The notes beneath the pieces are model-generated. The model had not been told where the DNA came from. It ran no database searches and worked only from the letters and a program-made list of their open reading frames with translations. A stretch of 64,000 nucleotides of DNA, from assembly GCF_041320665.1 (NCBI RefSeq), contig NZ_CP166730.1, positions 1,550,001 to 1,614,000 on the forward strand, read 5' to 3'. Origin of the DNA: Comamonas sp. GB3 AK4-5 (GTDB lineage Bacteria; Pseudomonadota; Gammaproteobacteria; Burkholderiales; Burkholderiaceae_C). Shown here piece by piece: positions 27,564-36,217 of the stretch. The stretch's first letter is position 1, and every line of letters begins with the position of its first letter. Both the position numbers and the translations under genes were made by a program.

Positions 27564-28435
27564 GAGTGGCTAACACCACTTCTCCAGAGGGCCTCGCAGA
27601 GCGGTTATGCTCGCTGCCCTCATGGCACGACGACCCGTAAGCAAAGAACTGTGGCGACAGCTACAACCCCTGATCCCAGCCTTCGTGCCTTCTGCCAAAG
27701 GCGGTGCGCGCAAACTCGCAATCAGCGATGAAGCTGCCCTCAACGGCATCTTGCTCGTGCTGCAAACAGGCATTCCATGGGAAGACCTTCCCCAATCCCT
27801 GGGCTACGGCAGCGGCATGACTTGCTGGCGGCGCCTGCGCGACTGGAACGCCGCTGGTGTCTGGGAGCAGCTGCACCAAGCCATGCTGACTCGCTTGCGT
27901 GAACATGACCAAATCGATTGGAGCCGGGCCAGCATTGATGGCTCCTCGGTACCAAGCCCCCGGGGGGCCAGGAAACGGGCCCAAACCCCACGGACAGAGG
28001 CAACTCGGCTCCAAGCGACACATCGTTGTAGACGCCAGAGGCATCCCGCTGGTGATCTTGGTCAGCGGCGCGAACCGGCACGACTCCAAGATGTTCGAGA
28101 GGTGCGTGGACGCGATTCCTGCGATTGCTGGCCTGCCAGGACGTCCCCGTAGAAGACCGGCAAAGCTGCACGCCGACAAAGGCTACGACTTCAAGCGATG
28201 CCGAGCCCACCTGAGGCAGCGGGGCATCATGGGCCGAATTGCCAGACGAGGCATTGAGAGCAGCGAGCGGCTGGGCAAACATCGGTGGGTGGTGGAGAGG
28301 ACGCACAGCTGGTTTGCAGGCTTTGGCAAGCTGCGAATCCGCTTTGAACGACGGCTGGATATCCACGAAGCGCTGCTGAAATTGGCGGCAGCGATCATCT
28401 GCGCGCGCTTCGTGGATCGGTGGTGTTAGCCACTC
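27564..28435 (+). mobile_element. IS5-family (IS427/IS1031-like) insertion sequence, 872 bp
   Basis: Terminal inverted repeats begin GAGTGGCTAACACCAC (27564-27579) and end with the exact complement (28420-28435). The element is bounded by TAA on both sides (27561-27563 and 28436-28438), a TNA-type 3-bp target duplication. It carries one transposase gene interrupted by two frameshifts. The intact ends and duplication indicate a fairly recent insertion. Confidence 0.9.
27607..28429 (+). pseudogene. IS5-family DDE transposase, doubly frameshifted
   Basis: The N-terminal half (A-R-R-P-V-S-K-E-L-W, G-I-P-W-E-D-L-P) and first catalytic Asp (S-I-D-G-S-S-V) read in one frame to about 27975. The segment 27975-28001 reads in another frame as the conserved T-G-P-N-P-T-D-R-G. 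The rest (L-G-S-K-R-H-I-V-V-D, second Asp in H-A-D-K-G-Y-D, Glu in G-I-E-S-S-E-R) is in a third frame from about 28004 to 28429. Relative to family members, one base is missing in each of two A-runs (27973-27975 and 28002-28003). A full-length product would need two -1 shifts, so the gene is probably dead, or the deletions are sequencing errors. Confidence 0.8.
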
Positions 28436-28445
28436 TAAACCGGCC

Positions 28446-28484
28446 GGCCATGGCCATGGCCATGGCCATGGCCATGGCCATGGC
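28446..28484. repeat. CCATGG hexamer microsatellite
   Basis: Six consecutive copies of the 6-bp unit GGCCAT lie between the right end of the IS and the EAL-HDOD gene. Such tracts change length by slippage. It is outside any coding region I can support. Confidence 0.85.
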
Positions 28485-28557
28485 GGCTCAGCCCTGAAGC
28501 TGCGGTTTTGAGAGCTGTCGAAGCGCTTGTGGTCTGCGCTCGGTGCGGTTTTGATTG

Positions 28558-29853
28558 CTATTTAGTCTTGGGTGATTCGGGTGCTGCGGCCAAGGCCTCG
28601 GCCCAGGCCAGCGCCTGCAAATGGGCCCAGTTGACCTGGTGGTTGGACAGCTGCAGCACATGGGCCGAGTGGGCAAACCCCTGGTCATCCCCCTGTTCAC
28701 AGGCCAGGGTCAGCGCCAGAAAAGGGGCCAGCACCCCGCTGCGGTGCAGCAGGGCATCGCGCACGGGCTGGGGCAGCGAGACGGACTCCAGGGCCTGGGT
28801 CATGGGCAGGTTCAGCATGCTGTCCAGCAGCGAGAACACGCCCACCACAAAGGCATGCTCGGCCTCTTCGGGCGGCAGCAGCTCCCGGGCCAGCAACTCC
28901 ATCAAGCGGCCGCGCACCACGGCTGTGTGGCCCACGGCTGGTACCGGGCAATCGGCGCTGGCCGTGGTCAGCAGCAGGGCTGCCCAGCGAAACAGCTTTT
29001 TCAGACCCAGAATCACCACGGCATGGCGAAACGAGGTGATCTCGCAGGACAGGCCAAAACCCGAGCTGTTGATAAAGCGCAGCAGGTGGTAGGACAGCGT
29101 GGGATCGCGCTTGAGCAGGGCCTCGATCTCCCCGATTTCGGCCTGTTTGCGCACCAGGTCAATCAGCTGCAGCACCGTGGTCTGTCCCGGGCGCATGGTC
29201 TTGGTGTGCACCACATCGGGCTGGGCAAACCAAAAGCCCTGGAACAATGTGACGCCCAGGGCCTGCATGAACTCGAACTGGGCCTGGGTCTCCACCTTCT
29301 CGGCCACGATGTCGGCGCGTGTGTGCTGGCGGGCGAACCTCACCAGGGCTTCGGCCTGGCCTGCAGCAACCTGGCGCATGTCCAGCTTGATGAAGGCCGC
29401 CATCGGCAGCCAGCCCACATGGCTGCGACGCAGCAGGCTTTGGTCAAAGGCCAGGCGAAAACCGCGTGCGCGCAACTGCGCAAAAGTGGTGAGCTGGGCC
29501 GCCACCTGTTCGGGCGTGGCCGCATCGCCCAGCGTGGGAATCTCCAGCACCACTTTGTCCGGGTGGATCAGCTCCAGATGCCCGCTGGCCAGGCTGGCCA
29601 GGGTGCAGTTGATGAAGACGGTCTTGTGGCCGACCAGGGCTTTTGCGCCGGCATAGGACAGGGCGTTGACCAGCAGGGCCGCATCGCTGGCGGCGGTGTG
29701 GGCATGGGCGGGGGTGGAGCGGTCAAACAGCTCGTAGCCAAAGACTTCGCGTTGGGCGTTGACGATGGGCTGGCGCGCAATGATGGCGGTGCTTGCATCC
29801 CGCGGGTCGCCGGGCTGCGGTGCTGGGGCGGTGTGGTGGCTGGGCTCGGGCAT
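28558..29853 (-). CDS. EAL-HDOD signalling protein, degenerate EAL domain (copy 2)
   Basis: 431 residues. Residues ~20-215 form an EAL-like domain in which the catalytic motif is replaced (G-Y-E-L-F-D-R for E-A-L, and A-F-D-Q-S-L for the D-D-F-G loop), so c-di-GMP hydrolysis is unlikely. Residues ~215-420 are an HDOD domain (L-L-K-R-D-P-T-L-S-Y-H-L-L-R-F-I-N-S, then S-F-R-H-A-V-V-I-L-G-L-K-K-L). Such proteins act as adaptors in motility, biofilm or stress control in other bacteria. A paralogue lies 44 bases upstream on the same strand, probably in one operon. Confidence 0.88.
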   Translation of the reverse strand: MPEPSHHTAPAPQPGDPRDASTAIIARQPIVNAQREVFGYELFDRSTPAHAHTAASDAALLVNALSYAGAKALVGHKTVFINCTLASLASGHLELIHPDKVVLEIPTLGDAATPEQVAAQLTTFAQLRARGFRLAFDQSLLRRSHVGWLPMAAFIKLDMRQVAAGQAEALVRFARQHTRADIVAEKVETQAQFEFMQALGVTLFQGFWFAQPDVVHTKTMRPGQTTVLQLIDLVRKQAEIGEIEALLKRDPTLSYHLLRFINSSGFGLSCEITSFRHAVVILGLKKLFRWAALLLTTASADCPVPAVGHTAVVRGRLMELLARELLPPEEAEHAFVVGVFSLLDSMLNLPMTQALESVSLPQPVRDALLHRSGVLAPFLALTLACEQGDDQGFAHSAHVLQLSNHQVNWAHLQALAWAEALAAAPESPKTK

Positions 29854-29897
29854 GGCGATGGTGGCAGAGCCACCCTCGCAGACAGCGCGGGGCGTGC

Positions 29898-31175
29898 TCA
29901 GGTCGCCAGATTGTCCATCCAGGCCAGCGCTTGCAAGTGCGCGTGGTTGATTTGCGCATCGCTGAGCCGTGACAAAGTGGCCGAGCGGTGGTGCAGATGC
30001 TGGCTGCGGTCCTCACAGGCCTGGACCAGGGTCAGCAGCTCGCCCAGCACGCCTTCGCGGCGCAGCAGGGCGGCGCTCACGGCATCGGGCACCTGCACCA
30101 GCTGCAAGGCCTTGGGCATGGGGATGTGCAGCATCATGTCCAGCAGCGAGAACACGCCCACGACAAAGGCCTGGTCGGCCTCTTCCTCGCCCAGCAGCTC
30201 CAGGGCCAGCAGCTCCATCAGCCGGCCGCGCACCACGGCGGTCTGCCCCACGGAAGAGGGCAGATCACCAAACTTGGAGGCCATCAGCAGCAGGGCAGCC
30301 CAGCGGAAGAGCTTTTTCAGGCCCAGCAGCAGCACGGCCTGGCGGAAGGAGGTGATCTCGCGCGCCAGCGCCAGGCCGGCGGAGTTGATCAACCGCATCA
30401 GATTGAAGGACAGGCCCGCGTCCTTTTTCAGCACCTCCTCGATCGCTTCGGGCTTGGCCTGCTGGCGCAGCAGATTGATCAGCTGGATGGTGTAGCCCTG
30501 GGCGGGCGCCAGCATGCGGGCCTGTACCGGGGCCGGCCGTGCAAACGGAAAGCCCTGGAAGTAGCGAATGCCCAGCGACTGCAGCATGGCGTGCTGCTGG
30601 GCACTGTCCACCCGTTCCGCCACGATTTGCGCCGGCGTGTGGCGCTGGGCATAGCCGACCAGAACGGCCAGCTGGCCGTCGCGCAGCACACCCAGGTCCA
30701 GCTTGATGTAGTCAGCCAGCTGCAGCCAGGCGGCATAGGCCGACTCCAGCACGGTGTGGGTAAAGGCCAGGCGAAAGCCCCGCAGGCGCAAGGCCCGCAA
30801 GATGGGCAGGCGGGCCTGCACCTCGCTGGTGGCGGCCGAGCCCAGCGAGGCCACTTCCAGCACCACGCGCTCGGGGCTGACCAGCTCCAGCTGGCCGCTG
30901 GCCATGCTTTCGTGGGAGCATTTGACGAAGAGGGGGCGGAAATTGACCGGGTCTTCGCCGCCGGTATGGGCCAGGGCCGCAAAGATCAGGCTGACATCCT
31001 GGGGGGCGCTGTGCGCGGCCGGGCTGCGGGAGCGGCTGAACAGCTCATAAGCCACCACATCGCCTGCCTGGTTCACGATGGCCTGGCGCGCAATCATGGC
31101 GCCCGAACGGGGCACCTCAGCAGCGGGAGGCGGGGCAGCAGCAGACGGGGGCTCGAAAGACGGCGGCGGGCTCAT
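29898..31175 (-). CDS. EAL-HDOD signalling protein, degenerate EAL domain (copy 1)
   Basis: 425 residues from the ATG at 31175. Architecture as in the paralogue downstream: a Pro-rich N-terminal ~25 residues, an EAL-like domain with A-Y-E-L-F-S-R in place of the active-site E-x-L and no D-D-F-G, then HDOD (V-L-K-K-D-A-G-L-S-F-N-L-M-R-L-I-N-S, S-F-R-Q-A-V-L-L-L-G-L-K-K-L-F-R-W). The shared C-terminal ending (H-L-Q-A-L-A-W) shows tandem duplication. The effect is likely regulatory by protein contact rather than catalytic. Promoter presumably in 31176-31284. Confidence 0.88.
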   Translation of the reverse strand: MSPPPSFEPPSAAAPPPAAEVPRSGAMIARQAIVNQAGDVVAYELFSRSRSPAAHSAPQDVSLIFAALAHTGGEDPVNFRPLFVKCSHESMASGQLELVSPERVVLEVASLGSAATSEVQARLPILRALRLRGFRLAFTHTVLESAYAAWLQLADYIKLDLGVLRDGQLAVLVGYAQRHTPAQIVAERVDSAQQHAMLQSLGIRYFQGFPFARPAPVQARMLAPAQGYTIQLINLLRQQAKPEAIEEVLKKDAGLSFNLMRLINSAGLALAREITSFRQAVLLLGLKKLFRWAALLLMASKFGDLPSSVGQTAVVRGRLMELLALELLGEEEADQAFVVGVFSLLDMMLHIPMPKALQLVQVPDAVSAALLRREGVLGELLTLVQACEDRSQHLHHRSATLSRLSDAQINHAHLQALAWMDNLAT

Positions 31176-31284
31176 GAAGACAGGGTCTCTGCCGCAGCGA
31201 GGCGGCAAAGACAGAGGGGAAGCAAACGCCGGGCATCATGCAGCACATGTGCCGCTCTTGTCGATGCTTTGCGTCAAAACCTTG

Positions 31285-32094
31285 CTACATCACCTGCTGT
31301 AGCCATTCCAGCTCGGCCTGGGTAAAGCCGGCCTGCAGACGGGCTGCGGTGTTGAAGGGCGGGCGCAGGCGCGGGGCCTCGTAGCGCGCCGTCAGCTCCA
31401 GGTACAGCGCCTCGGGGTCCAGCCCCTGCTGCTGGCACAGCCAGCGGTACCAGTGGTTGCCTATGGCCACATGGCCGACTTCCTCGCGCAAGATGATGTC
31501 CAGAATGTCCACGGCCGCCAGGGCATCGACGGCCTTGGTATTGCGCAGCTTGAGCTGGATCTGCGGCGTGGCGTCCAGGCCGCGCGCCTCCAGCGTGCGC
31601 GGCACCAGGGCCATGCGGGCGGTGATGTCGTCGGCGGTCTTCTCGCACATGGTCCACAGCCCTTGGTGGGCCGGGTGGTCGCCATAGTCCTGGCCGTGGT
31701 GCTGGCGCAGGTGGTCGCGCAGCAGCAGAAAATGTTTGCCTTCTTCGGCCGCTACCTGCAGCCAGTCGCGGTAATAGGGCTCGGGCATGCCGGCAAAACG
31801 CCACACAGCATCCAGCGCCAGGTTGATGGCGTTGAACTCGATATGGGCAATGGCATGGATCAGCACGGCCCGGCCTTCGGCTGTGCCCGGGGCGCGGCGG
31901 GCCACCTCGGTGTGGTGGCGCAGCGGGGGGCGTTCCGGGCGGCCGGGCAGCGCGGCCGGGTCCATGGCCGGCAGCTGTGCATCGGCTGCTATGGAATACA
32001 GAGCTTGCTGCGCATGTAGATCAAGCGCTGCAAGGGCTTTTTGTTCGGGGTCCGTGAGGCGCAAGACCTCCAAGGCACGGTGGCGTAGCTCCAT
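31285..32094 (-). CDS. DUF455 ferritin-like family protein
   Basis: 269 residues from the ATG at 32094. DUF455 proteins have a ferritin-like four-helix fold; here the di-iron-type motifs are H-A-I-A-H-I-E-F-N-A-I-N, A-A-E-E-G-K-H-F and L-R-E-E-V-G-H-V-A-I-G. This points to a metal-dependent oxidase or hydroxylase-like protein, but no substrate is known for the family. Divergent from the gamma carbonic anhydrase gene with 47 bases between starts. Confidence 0.88.
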   Translation of the reverse strand: MELRHRALEVLRLTDPEQKALAALDLHAQQALYSIAADAQLPAMDPAALPGRPERPPLRHHTEVARRAPGTAEGRAVLIHAIAHIEFNAINLALDAVWRFAGMPEPYYRDWLQVAAEEGKHFLLLRDHLRQHHGQDYGDHPAHQGLWTMCEKTADDITARMALVPRTLEARGLDATPQIQLKLRNTKAVDALAAVDILDIILREEVGHVAIGNHWYRWLCQQQGLDPEALYLELTARYEAPRLRPPFNTAARLQAGFTQAELEWLQQVM

Positions 32095-32141
32095 CTTTAC
32101 AATTTTAGGTTCCACAACAAAACCAATGGAGACAGTCCCCC

Positions 32142-32666
32142 ATGGCAATTTACGAACTTGACGGCGTGGCGCCAGTGATTCCCGCATCGGCCTGGGTGGC
32201 CGACAGCGCCGAGGTGATGGGCCGGGTTGAATTGGGCGAAGACGCCAGCATATGGTTCGGAGTCGTGGTCCGTGGCGACACAGACCACATCACCATAGGC
32301 GCCGGCAGCAACATCCAGGACGCCAGCGTGCTGCATGCCGATTTCGGCGCGCCGCTGACCATTGGGGCCAACGTCACCGTGGGCCACCAGGTGATGCTGC
32401 ATGGCTGCACCATTGGTGATGAATCCCTGATCGGCATTGGCGCCGTGGTGCTCAATGGGGCGAAAATCGGCAAGAACTGCCTGGTGGGCGCGGGTTCGCT
32501 GGTCACCGAGGGCAAGGAGTTTCCCGATGGCTCCATGATTTTGGGCAGCCCCGCCAAGGTGGTGCGCCAGCTGAGCCCGGAACAGATCGAAGGCCTGCGC
32601 CAAAGCGCACGCCACTATGTACTGAATGCGCAGCGCTTCAAAAGCGGCTTGCGCAAGCTCGGCTGA
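32142..32666 (+). CDS. Gamma carbonic anhydrase family protein (YrdA/PaaY-like)
   Basis: 174 residues forming a left-handed beta-helix of hexapeptide repeats, with the metal-site histidines in [16 protein letters not shown]. Members bind Zn or Fe as trimers; some hydrate CO2 and others act as thioesterases, so activity is not certain. The C-terminal helix region R-Q-L-S-P-E-Q-I-E is typical. hslO starts 32 bases downstream on the same strand. Confidence 0.92.
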   Translation: MAIYELDGVAPVIPASAWVADSAEVMGRVELGEDASIWFGVVVRGDTDHITIGAGSNIQDASVLHADFGAPLTIGANVTVGHQVMLHGCTIGDESLIGIGAVVLNGAKIGKNCLVGAGSLVTEGKEFPDGSMILGSPAKVVRQLSPEQIEGLRQSARHYVLNAQRFKSGLRKLG

Positions 32667-32698
32667 ACTGCCGGGCTTTTTTTGAGAAATGAGACAGC

Positions 32699-33694
32699 GT
32701 GTCTGAACTGCATAAATTCCTTTTCGACGGCCAGCCGGTGCGCGGCATGATCGTGCGCCTGACCGATGCTTGGCAGGAAATCCTGAGCCGCCGTGCCAGC
32801 AACACCGAAACAGGCCCCTACGCCACGCCCGTGCGCGAGCTGCTGGGCGAGATGGCGGCCGCCGGCGTGCTGATGCAGTCCAACATCAAGTTCAACGGCG
32901 CGCTGGTGTTGCAGGTCATGGGGGACGGCCCGGTCAAGCTGGCCGTGGCCGATGTGAACTCCGACCTCACGCTGCGCGCCACCGCCAGCGTGCAAGCTGC
33001 CGTGGCGGATGGCGACGGCCTGCCCGAGCTGGTGAACCTGCAGGGCGGTGGCCGCTGCGCCATCACACTGGACCCCAAGGACCGCCGCCCCGGCCAGCAG
33101 CCCTACCAGGGTGTGGTGCCGCTGCAGGACGCCGACGGCAAGAAGTTCGCCCGCCTGCAGGACGCGCTGCAGTTCTACATGCTGCAGTCCGAGCAGCTGG
33201 AGACCACCATCGTGCTGGCTGCCAACGACCAGGTGGCCGCCGGCCTGATGATCCAGCGCATGCCGGTCAAGGGCGAGGCCAATCTGGCCGGCGCCACCGA
33301 AAGCGACGCCCAGGGCGATGACCGCAACGGCTTCAACGAAGACTACAACCGCATCGCCCACCTGGCCGCCAGCCTGACGCGTGACGAGCTCTTGAGCCTG
33401 GATGTGGAGACCATCCTGCACCGCCTGTTCTGGGAGGAAAAGCTGCTGCGTTTTGCCCCCCAGCAGGACGAGGAAACCGGCCCCCGCTTTGCCTGCACCT
33501 GCAGCCGCGAACGCGTGCAGAACATGCTGCGCTCGCTGGGCCAGGAAGAGGTGGACAGCATCGTGGCCGAACGCAGCCATGTGGAAGTGGGCTGCGACTA
33601 CTGCGGCCAGCAATACCATTTCGACGCCATCGACGCGGCCCGCCTCTTTGCCGACGCGGCCACGCAGCCGCCAGCGTCCAGCGTGGTGCAGTAA
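32699..33694 (+). CDS. hslO: Redox-regulated chaperone Hsp33
   Basis: 331 residues with a GTG start at 32699. The N-terminal domain starts L-H-K-F-L-F-D and contains V-R-G-M-I-V-R-L. The C-terminal zinc switch is intact: C-x-C (C-T-C-S-R-E-R-V) and C-x-x-C (C-D-Y-C-G-Q-Q-Y). Hsp33 holds unfolding proteins after oxidative release of zinc. It may be co-transcribed with the carbonic-anhydrase-like gene. A terminator follows. Confidence 0.95.
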   Translation: MSELHKFLFDGQPVRGMIVRLTDAWQEILSRRASNTETGPYATPVRELLGEMAAAGVLMQSNIKFNGALVLQVMGDGPVKLAVADVNSDLTLRATASVQAAVADGDGLPELVNLQGGGRCAITLDPKDRRPGQQPYQGVVPLQDADGKKFARLQDALQFYMLQSEQLETTIVLAANDQVAAGLMIQRMPVKGEANLAGATESDAQGDDRNGFNEDYNRIAHLAASLTRDELLSLDVETILHRLFWEEKLLRFAPQQDEETGPRFACTCSRERVQNMLRSLGQEEVDSIVAERSHVEVGCDYCGQQYHFDAIDAARLFADAATQPPASSVVQ

Positions 33695-33724
33695 AGCCGT
33701 TCTTGCGGCTGCGCTCGCGCGACC

Positions 33725-33750
33725 AGGCCTTGCTGCGGCAAGGCCTTTTT
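33725..33750 (+). terminator. Rho-independent terminator of hslO
   Basis: AGGCCTTGC (33725-33733), loop TGCG, GCAAGGCCT (33738-33746), then TTTT, 31 bases after the hslO stop. Confidence 0.85.
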
Positions 33751-33875
33751 GTTGGGGAGCGGGTTGCGGAGCGGGGGAGTGCCAGGCCCAAAGCGGTCAC
33801 GGCAAAGCCGGCTGACGCTGGCGGCTGGGCCCCGTCATGCGAAGTCCGGGGCAGCAGTGGCCACCGGCGCATCCG

Positions 33876-35084
33876 TCATCGGGCCGGCAGCGCTCCTTCT
33901 GCGTCGATGGCTTTTTGCACCTCGCGGTAGAAGCTTTCACGCGCTGCGGTGGCCTCCGGGTCTCGCGCCCCGCCGGCCCAGCTGGCGTTGGAGACGATCA
34001 CCAGTTTGCGTTGGGGGTCGATAAAAATGCCCTGGCCAAAAATGCCGCGGGCCGTGTAGCTGCCATCGTCATAGGTCCACCACTGGTAACCGTAGCCGCG
34101 CCCAGGGAGGCCGATCTCGGTGCGCTTGGTGCTCGCCTCGGCCCACCAGCCATCGGGCACGATGCTCTGGCCGTTGACCTTGGCGCCATTCAGTATGAAC
34201 AGGCCCAGGCGGGCATAGTCGCGTGGCGAGGCCTGCACGCAGCACCCGCCAATCTCCTTGCCGGTTTTGCTCACAATCCACGTGGCCTGCTGCTCCATGC
34301 CCGCAGGGCCCCAGACCTTCTCGGCCAGATAGGTGGCCAAAGGCTTTTGGGTGGCCTGCTGCACCAGCGTACCCACCAGATTGGTCTCGCCCGTGCTGTA
34401 CAGCCAGCGGGTGCCGGCCGGTGCTTCGCGCGGAAGTTTGCGCATATAGCTCACCAGGGCTTCCATGCCTTTTTCCGGCTGGTGGTTGTTGAACTTGGCC
34501 ACGTCCGAGTTGGGATCGGCGTAGTCTTCATTCCACTTCACGCCGGAGGTCATGGTCAGCAGCTGCCGCACGCTCACCTCGTCGTAGGCCGAGCCCTTGA
34601 GCTCGGGAATGTAGATGCTCACCTTGTCGTCCAGGCTCTTGATGAAGCCATCCTTCACCGCAGCACCCACCAGCGTGGAGGTGAACGACTTGGCGACGGA
34701 AAAGCTGGTCCAGCGCCCCGTGCCATCAAAGCCCAGGCCATAGCGCTCCAGTCGCAGCTTGCCGTCATGCACCACCAGCAGCGCGGCACTGCGCTGGCCC
34801 GCCATATAGGCATCCACATCGCTCTTGAGCTTGAGCGGCGCGCCTGGGGGCAAGGGGGAGACGGTGCCACTGGCCGGCACCACATGGGACTTGGCGAGCA
34901 GGGGGATGCGGTCCAACGCGCGAAAGGCGGCGTCGCGTTGCGGCTGCGTCCAGAACAGCACATCGCGATTGGTCGGTACCGTAGCCAAAAGCCCCCGCGT
35001 CTCCTTGTCCAGGCTGAACCAGCCGCCCACGGCGGCAGCACCCACAATGGTCAGAGTGCCCAGCATCCGTTTTTTCAAAGACAA
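33876..35084 (-). CDS. Serine hydrolase, class C beta-lactamase / NylB family
   Basis: 402 residues. PF00144-type fold: S-x-x-K at S129-V-A-K132, Y-S-T-G-E-T-N as the Y-x-N-like motif, and a G-I-F-G-Q-G segment where lactamases have K-T-G. The C-terminus W-A-G-G-A-R-D-P and long W-W-T-Y-D-D region resemble 6-aminohexanoate-dimer hydrolases/esterases more than true AmpC. The N-terminus has one hydrophobic segment (residues 8-24), so it is exported or membrane-anchored. Start chosen at TTG (35084) because AAGGAG lies exactly 6 nt upstream; the ATG 18 nt later has no SD. Substrate unknown. Confidence 0.88.
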   Translation of the reverse strand: MSLKKRMLGTLTIVGAAAVGGWFSLDKETRGLLATVPTNRDVLFWTQPQRDAAFRALDRIPLLAKSHVVPASGTVSPLPPGAPLKLKSDVDAYMAGQRSAALLVVHDGKLRLERYGLGFDGTGRWTSFSVAKSFTSTLVGAAVKDGFIKSLDDKVSIYIPELKGSAYDEVSVRQLLTMTSGVKWNEDYADPNSDVAKFNNHQPEKGMEALVSYMRKLPREAPAGTRWLYSTGETNLVGTLVQQATQKPLATYLAEKVWGPAGMEQQATWIVSKTGKEIGGCCVQASPRDYARLGLFILNGAKVNGQSIVPDGWWAEASTKRTEIGLPGRGYGYQWWTYDDGSYTARGIFGQGIFIDPQRKLVIVSNASWAGGARDPEATAARESFYREVQKAIDAEGALPAR

Positions 35085-35288
35085 GTCCGTCTCCTTATCG
35101 TTGGGGGAATCCACCATCCAGGGCATGGGCGGCGCGGTACACCACGCTCGCTGCCTATCGTCTGCACAGATGCAAGCAACGCTGGCAGGCCGGCTCCCGG
35201 CCGCATTCACACGTCATTTGCGCCAGTGTGGATGCTTTCATGGGGTAAATCGATAGGGGGTATCTCGCCTTTGCGACGGATCGGTCCT

Positions 35289-35307
35289 GAGATCGTGAAC
35301 ACACTCT
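35289..35307. repeat. Solitary copy of the 267-bp element's terminal repeat
   Basis: GAGATCGTGAACACACTCT differs at one base from the end of the MITE at 16848-16866. It is followed by TTA, a TNA trinucleotide. No matching opposite end was found upstream, so this is either a remnant of a deleted element or an independent short repeat. Located between the serine-hydrolase gene and the end of the AraC gene. Confidence 0.65.
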
Positions 35308-35320
35308 TACGCAATGGCTG

Positions 35321-36190
35321 CTATGGTTTTTTGAGTGCCAAGGGCCTGTCTTGCAGGGGCTGAATACGCTGCAGCTGTCGGTATTGCATGGGCGTCAGCC
35401 CCAGCAGCTTGCGAAAGGCTGCGCCCATGTGCGATTGGTGGGCAAAGCCGCAGTCCAGGGCAATGTCGGCCAGGCTGGCATGGCCTGCGCGCAAGGCCGC
35501 ACGCGCCGACTGCATGCGGGTTTCGACGATGAAGGCATGGGGTGTCATACCCACCTGCCGGGTGAAGCCGCGCAGCAATTGCAGCGGCTGCAAGCTCTCA
35601 GCCCCTGCCAGATCGGCAAGGGTGAGGGGCTGGTCGAATTCGGCATGGATGCGGTCCAGCACACGCCGGTAGCAGGCCTGCTGGACTGGATTGGAGATGC
35701 GTGTGGGGGGGATGGGGCCAGCCAAAAATTCCCATGCCGCTTCTTCCACGGCGAGCCGGTCTGGCTCGGCTGCCAGCAGGGCGTGGCGCAGGCGCTGTGA
35801 TGCCGCCAGTGCCTTGGCCTGGCCCGTCCAGGAGTGGCGGCGCTGCGGCATGCCGGCGTTGGACAGTACATCGTCCGAGGCCCAGCGTAGCACCAGGTAC
35901 TCGCCGCCCACGGCCGATTCGGAAAAGACATCGACACCGGGTGGTGTGTACGACAGCGTACCGGGCCAGGTGTCAAAGTCTTGGCGGCGGTCAGAGCCAA
36001 TGGCATGCACGCCGCGCTGGCGCTCCAGCGCGATACCCAGCGCGTGCATGCGCGCAGGGTCGCTGCCGCTGTAGGCCTTGCGCGCCAGCAGTTCCACCTG
36101 AATCAGCTGATCAGGCGCAGGGGCTTGTAAACAGGGCGAATCGCGCATGGAAAGGGCGGCAGGGCGAGGTGAAATTTCATGATAGACCAT
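35321..36190 (-). CDS. AraC family transcriptional regulator
   Basis: 289 residues from the ATG at 36190. The C-terminal ~100 residues hold two helix-turn-helix units (L-T-L-A-D-L-A-G-A-E-S-L-Q-P-L-Q-L-L-R-G-F and A-S-L-A-D-I-A-L-D-C-G-F-A-H-Q-S-H-M-G-A-A-F) with the G-x-T-P-x-x-Y consensus. The N-terminal ~150 residues are a cupin-like sensor (AraC_binding type). Overlaps by a few bases the region upstream of the racemase gene, from which it is divergent; control of the racemase/DUF2625 pair is plausible. Confidence 0.9.
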   Translation of the reverse strand: MVYHEISPRPAALSMRDSPCLQAPAPDQLIQVELLARKAYSGSDPARMHALGIALERQRGVHAIGSDRRQDFDTWPGTLSYTPPGVDVFSESAVGGEYLVLRWASDDVLSNAGMPQRRHSWTGQAKALAASQRLRHALLAAEPDRLAVEEAAWEFLAGPIPPTRISNPVQQACYRRVLDRIHAEFDQPLTLADLAGAESLQPLQLLRGFTRQVGMTPHAFIVETRMQSARAALRAGHASLADIALDCGFAHQSHMGAAFRKLLGLTPMQYRQLQRIQPLQDRPLALKKP

Positions 36191-36217
36191 GGGCGCCACT
36201 CCCAGGACACTGGCGGC

